This document shows positions 59,464 to 64,000 of a DNA stretch of 64,000 nucleotides, piece after piece. The translations under genes and the position numbers were made by a program. Source of the stretch: Rhizobium johnstonii 3841 (GTDB lineage Bacteria; Pseudomonadota; Alphaproteobacteria; Rhizobiales; Rhizobiaceae); NCBI RefSeq assembly GCF_000009265.1, contig NC_008380.1, forward strand, positions 4,092,501 to 4,156,500, given 5' to 3'. The first letter of the stretch is position 1, and the number at the start of each line of letters is the position of its first letter. Below the pieces are notes generated by a model. The model saw only the letters and a program-made list of their open reading frames with translations, had not been told where the DNA came from and did no database searches.

Positions 59464-61446
59464 TTCCACCAGCGCGGACACGAGCCGCGCCCTTAGCTGA
59501 TCGTTCCGCGACAGCTGCTGTGTCCCTGCCCGCAATACATCAAGCGCCACGTCTGGGTTCGTCTCCATCAGCACGCGCGATAGTCGCTCCACAACGGATG
59601 GCGGCTGCCCGGTCAAGGTTCCGAGGGCCTTCGAAAGACCTGTTGTAATCGCGCCGATCGGGTCGCCCCGCACTAGACGCCCGATAACCGCCGGGTCGAA
59701 CTGGTTCATGTCCGCGGCATCCGCTAGGTTGTCGGCCGTCTTCGAATTGCCTAGTGCCGCGTTTGCTGTCCGGAACATGGTCTGTTCGCGGGCGATGCGG
59801 TCCGCAAGTTGTCCTCCGCGCTCCGGAGCGGCGAACGCAGGAAGTTCGGCTTCAAATTTCGGCGTCTGCAGCATTCGAGCCTTGTTCGTCGTCGGGGACG
59901 AAGACGCTCCCTCCAAGCGGGCGATCAGCGGGTCGATGTAGCCGGCGCGGAAATCCACCTGTTCGCCAGGAGGCATCGCCTCGAACTCTGGAATTGTGTC
60001 CTGAGCCCTGCGGGATATGCGGCTTGCTGCGCTGCCGGCGTCAACGGCATCGATCCGGCGCGAGGCGCTGGCAAATGCGTCCCGGGCACCCACGTATCCC
60101 TCGGAAGCATCGGCGAGCGCTTGGTCGACCAGCCCCTGTACGCGCGACAGATAATGCGCACGATTGCCGGCCCCTTGTCCTTCTGCTCGTTGGATCATGT
60201 CATCCAGGTCCAACTTCGCCCTGAACAAGGTGTCGAAGTCGGTCACTTGGGAATTGCCATCCGACAGCATGGAACGAACGCGAGTTAAGGCGCCTTCGAT
60301 CGAGTCGTTTGCAATGCGGTCACGGGGGTTGACCACCTGATTAACGCCGGGGCGGATTGTCCTGTCGATCTCTTCGAGAACCGGCGTGACGTTGACCGGA
60401 CCCGCATTTGCGCGGGCGGCTGGGTAGAGCTCGTTTGCCTCCGCGGTGCGCTGCGCCGTGCGGTCAGCGATCCGACGCCCGGCCGTATCAAAGGTATCGA
60501 AGCCTTCCGCGAGATTGTTCGCAAGCCGCTCGCCCTGCCCTGCCTGCCGCGCCATCAAAGCTTCAGCAAGCGGCTGCCGGTTATCATGCGGAACACGGGC
60601 GGAAGTCGACATCAGCCGCTCACCGGTGTAGCCCATGGCGTCAGCGACGTTGAACATGTCCTGGCCGTCAGCCGCAGCAGCACGCATGTTGTTGGTTATG
60701 CCTTCGGGGGTCTGGCCGGCACGCCTCAGGGCCGTGGCAAGCGCATCGCGCACATATCCGTCAGGTGCGAACGGCGCAATGAGCGGCGCAGCAGCGGATT
60801 TGACAACCTGCGTGAGGCCGGCAACGGCTGCCGGCGCAACGGCTCCGATCCCGAGTCCCAAACCGCCGCCAACTCCCGCGTTTACCAACCTATTTCCGAG
60901 GCCACCCTCCCCGTTTCCGAAACCCGAGATGGTGCCGAGAATCGCACCTTCCTTGGCCGAGGCTGCGGTTACTCTCCCAAGCCCTGCCTCGGCTTTGATG
61001 GCGTTGGCAGTTGGAGAGAGTCCAGCCTTGGCGAGGCGGCTGGCACCCCATAGCGCGCCTGTTACCTTGCCTGCGATGTTGGCTGCCGGATGCTCCTCGT
61101 AAGCCTGTTCCTGCTCTCCACGCGTATCCGCCAAAGCTTGATCGTAGGTCTTTGCGTCGCGCCATGGCAGAACATGGGAGCCCGCATAGTCGATGCCGGC
61201 ACCGATCTCATCGGCATAGCCCATTCCGACCATGTCAACGATGCCTTGACCGAACGAGTTGATGTTGCCTGTCACCTTCTCAAGCGTCGATTTCTCGGGC
61301 TGTGGGGCGGCGCTCAGCGGCTGTGACGGCGTTGGTGCGGCCGGCTGTTGCCCCTGAAGCTGGCGCACCGCAGCGCGCACAGCGTCATCATTGGGAGCAT
61401 CGATATCGAAGGTCTCGCCGTTCACCTCGACAGTGTATGTTGGCAT
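59425..61446 (-). CDS. large phage virion protein, ejection-protein-like
   Basis: A 673-residue protein with a N-terminal MPTYTVEVNGETFDIDAPND region typical of proteins that follow internal virion proteins, a Gly/Ala-rich hydrophobic stretch (about 165-215, GFGNGEGGLGNRLVNAGVGG) and a long helical body. It abuts the transglycosylase gene with no gap. The size and composition fit an ejected internal virion protein of short-tailed phages, but no motif proves it. Confidence 0.65.
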   Translation of the reverse strand: MPTYTVEVNGETFDIDAPNDDAVRAAVRQLQGQQPAAPTPSQPLSAAPQPEKSTLEKVTGNINSFGQGIVDMVGMGYADEIGAGIDYAGSHVLPWRDAKTYDQALADTRGEQEQAYEEHPAANIAGKVTGALWGASRLAKAGLSPTANAIKAEAGLGRVTAASAKEGAILGTISGFGNGEGGLGNRLVNAGVGGGLGLGIGAVAPAAVAGLTQVVKSAAAPLIAPFAPDGYVRDALATALRRAGQTPEGITNNMRAAAADGQDMFNVADAMGYTGERLMSTSARVPHDNRQPLAEALMARQAGQGERLANNLAEGFDTFDTAGRRIADRTAQRTAEANELYPAARANAGPVNVTPVLEEIDRTIRPGVNQVVNPRDRIANDSIEGALTRVRSMLSDGNSQVTDFDTLFRAKLDLDDMIQRAEGQGAGNRAHYLSRVQGLVDQALADASEGYVGARDAFASASRRIDAVDAGSAASRISRRAQDTIPEFEAMPPGEQVDFRAGYIDPLIARLEGASSSPTTNKARMLQTPKFEAELPAFAAPERGGQLADRIAREQTMFRTANAALGNSKTADNLADAADMNQFDPAVIGRLVRGDPIGAITTGLSKALGTLTGQPPSVVERLSRVLMETNPDVALDVLRAGTQQLSRNDQLRARLVSALVESGAAGVPRLTAP

Positions 61447-63843
61447 TTACTGTCTCCTTCGAATGGTGACGCCCGGGACATCAGTCGGCACAACGGCCGG
61501 GTCGGCAGGCGTTGATGGTGCTGCCACCTTTGCCCGCTGCTTCATTTTGGCAACGCCCTGCTCGACGGCATCGCGGAAATCCTTCAGAGCAGCCCGGAAA
61601 TGAGGCTCATCAAGCGAGCGATCCATGCGAGCCATTGCATCCTGAGCCTTGCCGCCTTCGACTTCGGTGATTTGGCCGCCGCCTTTGAGAAGCCCATAAG
61701 CTTGCAGGAACGCACCGCCTTGGAGCTGCTTGAGGCGTGTTAGAGCGTCCCGACCGTCAGCCCCCATTGTCCAGGAAGGCCGAAACTGGTCGACCGAACC
61801 GACGATCGAATTTAGCCCCTTGCTGGTCAGCAACTCATTGATGTTCTTGATCGTCTGGTCGGCCTGCATCAGATCCGCTGGAAGCGACGAAACTGCTTCG
61901 CCAGCAGCCTTGCCTTCAGTGCTGCCCTGCGCGGCGTCTTTCGATGCCTCATAATTCTCCTTTGTGGTCCGCTTCACTTCCTGACCACCGGGGCCGAGGG
62001 TGATCAGTTCCGTTCCAGTGTCGACGGTGCGCGTCGTCGGCGCCGCCGTTGCTCCGGGCCCGAAATCCAGATCCTTGCCACCGCCCTTGTCACCCAACTG
62101 GCGATATCGCAGGTTCCCATCCCTGTCGTAGTAAGGGACGGTCGAGCCGTAAAATTTCTCGCCGCCGGCGCCTCCAGGGGCTTGCCTGATTTCGCCGGTG
62201 CTCTTGTTGTAGAGCGTGCCGTCACTCATTCGCTCCCACTGACCGTTGCTGAAATCGGCGATAACCTTGCCGTCGGCGCCAACGAGGCGACCGTTCACCT
62301 CTGTCGGCTTCGGCGTGCTCTGATAGATCGGCTGCACTGTCCCGGTGCGTGGGTCACTACGCAGAACGGTTCCATCCGGCAGCGTCTGGAAACCGTACTC
62401 CGGAGGTTTCATCAGCGTCTGCAGCGACTGCGCCGCCATGGCCTTCATGGGCGTCGGAACATTCGGGTTGCTGAGCACCTTGACGAGGGCTTGCGCGCGC
62501 GGGTTAGCCATCGGGTTCGCCGCCTGCTGGGGCGATGCACTGCCGAGTGCCTGGGCAAGACGCGCTTGCCCCGACTGCTGCGCCTGCGCAACCTGCTCTG
62601 GAGATGCAGGAGAGCCGCCAAGCAACACCGGCATGATGCCACTGTTCGGATCGGCGTTCATGAGCTGCGGGCTGTTCTGAAACTCGGACGGGATCTGCTG
62701 GCCTACAGGTGGCACGCCGGCGACGTTCGGCGTCGGGCCGACCGTGGATGATGGCAAAGGCGACAACGCAGCCTGCGGGGCTCCCTGCGGCGGCATGGGC
62801 TGTGCGGGATCGGATGCCCGCATTTGCCCTGCAGCACCGGGCATTGGAATGCCGATCGACGGATCAAGGCTTGCGACTTCGCCGGGGGCAGCGGTCTGCT
62901 GTGGCATGGGAGGCGCAGCATTCGGCGCGATCATCGGATCGACATAGCCTGGCTGCGGAGGGGGTGCAGGAGGATTAACTGGCGGAGGCTGGATCGGCTG
63001 CGCCGATGGCATGCCGGCGGCTTGCTGACCACCGGAGCCGCCATAGAAGGCCATGATCTTGTTCGCCGCGGTGCGCGGATCCATGCTCGGATCGACGTTG
63101 TTCACGGCGAGATTATTGCCAGGAACCGACTTGCCGGAGAGCAGGTTGATCGCGCCCTGCAAGCCCTGCTGATGAGCAAGCGCAAGCTCTCCATCGGACG
63201 GAGCACGGCCGAGCGCATTTGTCAGCCCTGCGCGGTTGTCGTTCGTCAGCGCCACAAGAGCCTTCAGATTTGCCACGGGATCTTTGCGCATGTCCCCTCG
63301 ATCGGAGACGAGCCCATACTGGCTGCCTGTCCCTCTGGTGAACTGTGCCAAGCCGGTTGCGCCCGTCGGAGAGACGGCGTTCGGATTGAACGAGCTTTCC
63401 TTGCCGATCAGGTTCGTCGCATACCCCTGCATCTCCGGCGGCACGTTGGCAGCGATGAGGTTCCGCACATCGTCCGGCGCGGTCGCGACAGGGATATTGC
63501 CGCCGGCATCAACCTTCGGCATGGAAGAACCGGTCGCGCCAGGATCGCCCGCCTTGTTGCCGCCGAAGATGGACGACAGGAAACCGGCCGGCTTCTCAGG
63601 CGGGGTATGCTGTCCGGTCAGCGCTGCCATCCCTTCGGCCATGCCAGCCTGTTCTGCTTCGCCCTGTTTGCGGATGGCGAGACCGCCCATGAGCGCCTGA
63701 GCCATGCGGGCAGCGCCTTCCCATGGCGACTGTATGGGGCTCGTGTTGGCCCCCTGCTGGAGCATGGCCGCAGCTAGGCGCTTGCGGGCATCGGTAACGC
63801 TTTCCTGCGATTGGCCGGTATCGCCGCCGAAGATGAAACCCAT
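61447..63843 (-). CDS. large virion protein with lytic transglycosylase domain
   Basis: A 798-residue protein. Residues about 130-260 hold an SLT-like lytic transglycosylase domain: GYATNLIGKESSFNPNAVSP, with the catalytic Glu in GKESSF, and TGATGLAQFTRGTGSQYGL. The middle is Pro/Gln/Ala-rich and low-complexity (about 280-420), and the end is charged. Such proteins are packed in the virion and open the cell wall during DNA entry. It starts at the ATG at 63843 inside the stop of the preceding gene (TGATG); an upstream GTG is possible. Confidence 0.78.
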   Translation of the reverse strand: MGFIFGGDTGQSQESVTDARKRLAAAMLQQGANTSPIQSPWEGAARMAQALMGGLAIRKQGEAEQAGMAEGMAALTGQHTPPEKPAGFLSSIFGGNKAGDPGATGSSMPKVDAGGNIPVATAPDDVRNLIAANVPPEMQGYATNLIGKESSFNPNAVSPTGATGLAQFTRGTGSQYGLVSDRGDMRKDPVANLKALVALTNDNRAGLTNALGRAPSDGELALAHQQGLQGAINLLSGKSVPGNNLAVNNVDPSMDPRTAANKIMAFYGGSGGQQAAGMPSAQPIQPPPVNPPAPPPQPGYVDPMIAPNAAPPMPQQTAAPGEVASLDPSIGIPMPGAAGQMRASDPAQPMPPQGAPQAALSPLPSSTVGPTPNVAGVPPVGQQIPSEFQNSPQLMNADPNSGIMPVLLGGSPASPEQVAQAQQSGQARLAQALGSASPQQAANPMANPRAQALVKVLSNPNVPTPMKAMAAQSLQTLMKPPEYGFQTLPDGTVLRSDPRTGTVQPIYQSTPKPTEVNGRLVGADGKVIADFSNGQWERMSDGTLYNKSTGEIRQAPGGAGGEKFYGSTVPYYDRDGNLRYRQLGDKGGGKDLDFGPGATAAPTTRTVDTGTELITLGPGGQEVKRTTKENYEASKDAAQGSTEGKAAGEAVSSLPADLMQADQTIKNINELLTSKGLNSIVGSVDQFRPSWTMGADGRDALTRLKQLQGGAFLQAYGLLKGGGQITEVEGGKAQDAMARMDRSLDEPHFRAALKDFRDAVEQGVAKMKQRAKVAAPSTPADPAVVPTDVPGVTIRRRQ

Positions 63844-64000
63844 CACACCACCGCCTTTTCGTAATCGACGCGGTCAAACCCTTCGGCATCCTCGAACACC
63901 GATTCCGGGTGAACCTCGCGCACATCGTCGGACATGAGCCCGATCTGTGTCGGGCCGCCCTTCTTGTAACGGAAGACGTAAACCGGCAGGCCGTTGTCCA
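63843..64000 (-). CDS. C-terminal end of a phage tail protein with S74-type chaperone domain (partial)
   Basis: Only the last 52 codons lie in the window; the gene continues past the edge. The visible part reads LPVYVFRYKKGGPTQIGLMS, then VREVHPESV and RVDYEKAV before the stop. Peptidase S74 (intramolecular chaperone) domains typically contain a Y.YK motif, IG.MA.DV...PE.V and D...., and end soon after a Y-K; this fits. Such domains fold and cleave themselves from phage tail spikes. The call is tentative because so little is seen. Confidence 0.55.
   Translation of the reverse strand, partial: DNGLPVYVFRYKKGGPTQIGLMSDDVREVHPESVFEDAEGFDRVDYEKAVV

Larger units (their letters stand above)
49677..64000. 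mobile_element. prophage, right part cut off by the window
   Basis: From about 49.7 kb to the window end the genes are phage-like: internal virion proteins, tail fibre, lysis cassette with overlapping spanins, DUF1515-like protein and ParB-like protein. The very large virion protein with a transglycosylase domain and the ejection-like protein suggest a podovirus-type tail, though that is inference. No integrase, repressor, terminase or attachment repeat is in the window, so the left limit (49.1-51 kb) is approximate and completeness is unknown. Confidence 0.85.

Overview
The window is GC-rich DNA from an alphaproteobacterium, very probably a Rhizobium of the leguminosarum/etli group. The evidence is: RIME-type intergenic palindromes; a sitABCD manganese operon preceded by two Mur-type boxes; a NodT-family efflux porin; a TctCBA carrier beside a DctB/DctD-like pair; cbtBA behind a cobalamin riboswitch; and a DUF1515-type phage gene. 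No rRNA, tRNA, CRISPR array or insertion sequence was recognised. The assignment rests on sequence reading only.

Chromosomal part, left to right. 1-5.6 kb: a small unknown protein, an RsuA-family pseudouridine synthase, a phosphoribosyltransferase, an SLC13-type anion permease, purC and a TetR regulator. 5.7-11.7 kb: a tripartite RND efflux pump. 11.9-19.4 kb: a LacI-regulated operon that joins a PotD-type ABC importer to a nucleoside hydrolase and adenine deaminase, so a purine or nucleoside uptake and salvage unit is likely. 19.5-23.2 kb: sitABCD. 23.3-31.2 kb, minus strand: an M20 amidohydrolase, a TctCBA tripartite tricarboxylate-type carrier and a two-component pair whose sigma54 activator has GAFPGA in place of GAFTGA. 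31.4-34.5 kb: a sulfite-oxidase-like molybdoenzyme, then a riboswitch-controlled cobalt operon (cbtB, cbtA and an uncharacterised membrane-anchored protein) and a divergent phosphatase with an altered RHG motif. 34.6-40.9 kb: a 38-residue membrane peptide, a GGDEF-EAL protein, a remnant of a phosphate permease, and ackA-xfp (phosphoketolase/acetate kinase bypass). 40.9-47.8 kb: an AraC-type regulator divergent from pobA, followed by a HAAT-family (Liv-like) ABC importer that may bring in aromatic acids. 48.3-49.1 kb: a single-VCBS-repeat protein.

From about 49.6 kb to the right edge lies part of a prophage. Minus-strand late genes read from the right edge: the end of a tail protein with an S74-type chaperone domain, a very large virion protein with a lytic transglycosylase domain, a second internal-virion-like protein, a tail fibre with a collar-type C-terminus, two small phage proteins, a holin-like membrane protein, a GH24 signal-anchor-like endolysin, overlapping Rz/Rz1 spanins, an SGNH-esterase-like tail protein and a DUF1515-like protein. 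On the opposite strand, and visibly more A/T-rich, sit an MBOAT O-acyltransferase and an SGNH-like partner with a conserved Ser and DxxH. This pair looks like cargo that acylates a surface polysaccharide in the lysogen. Together with the esterase-like tail protein it suggests a phage that both removes and installs acyl groups on its receptor. No integrase or attachment site is visible, so the phage boundaries are not fixed.
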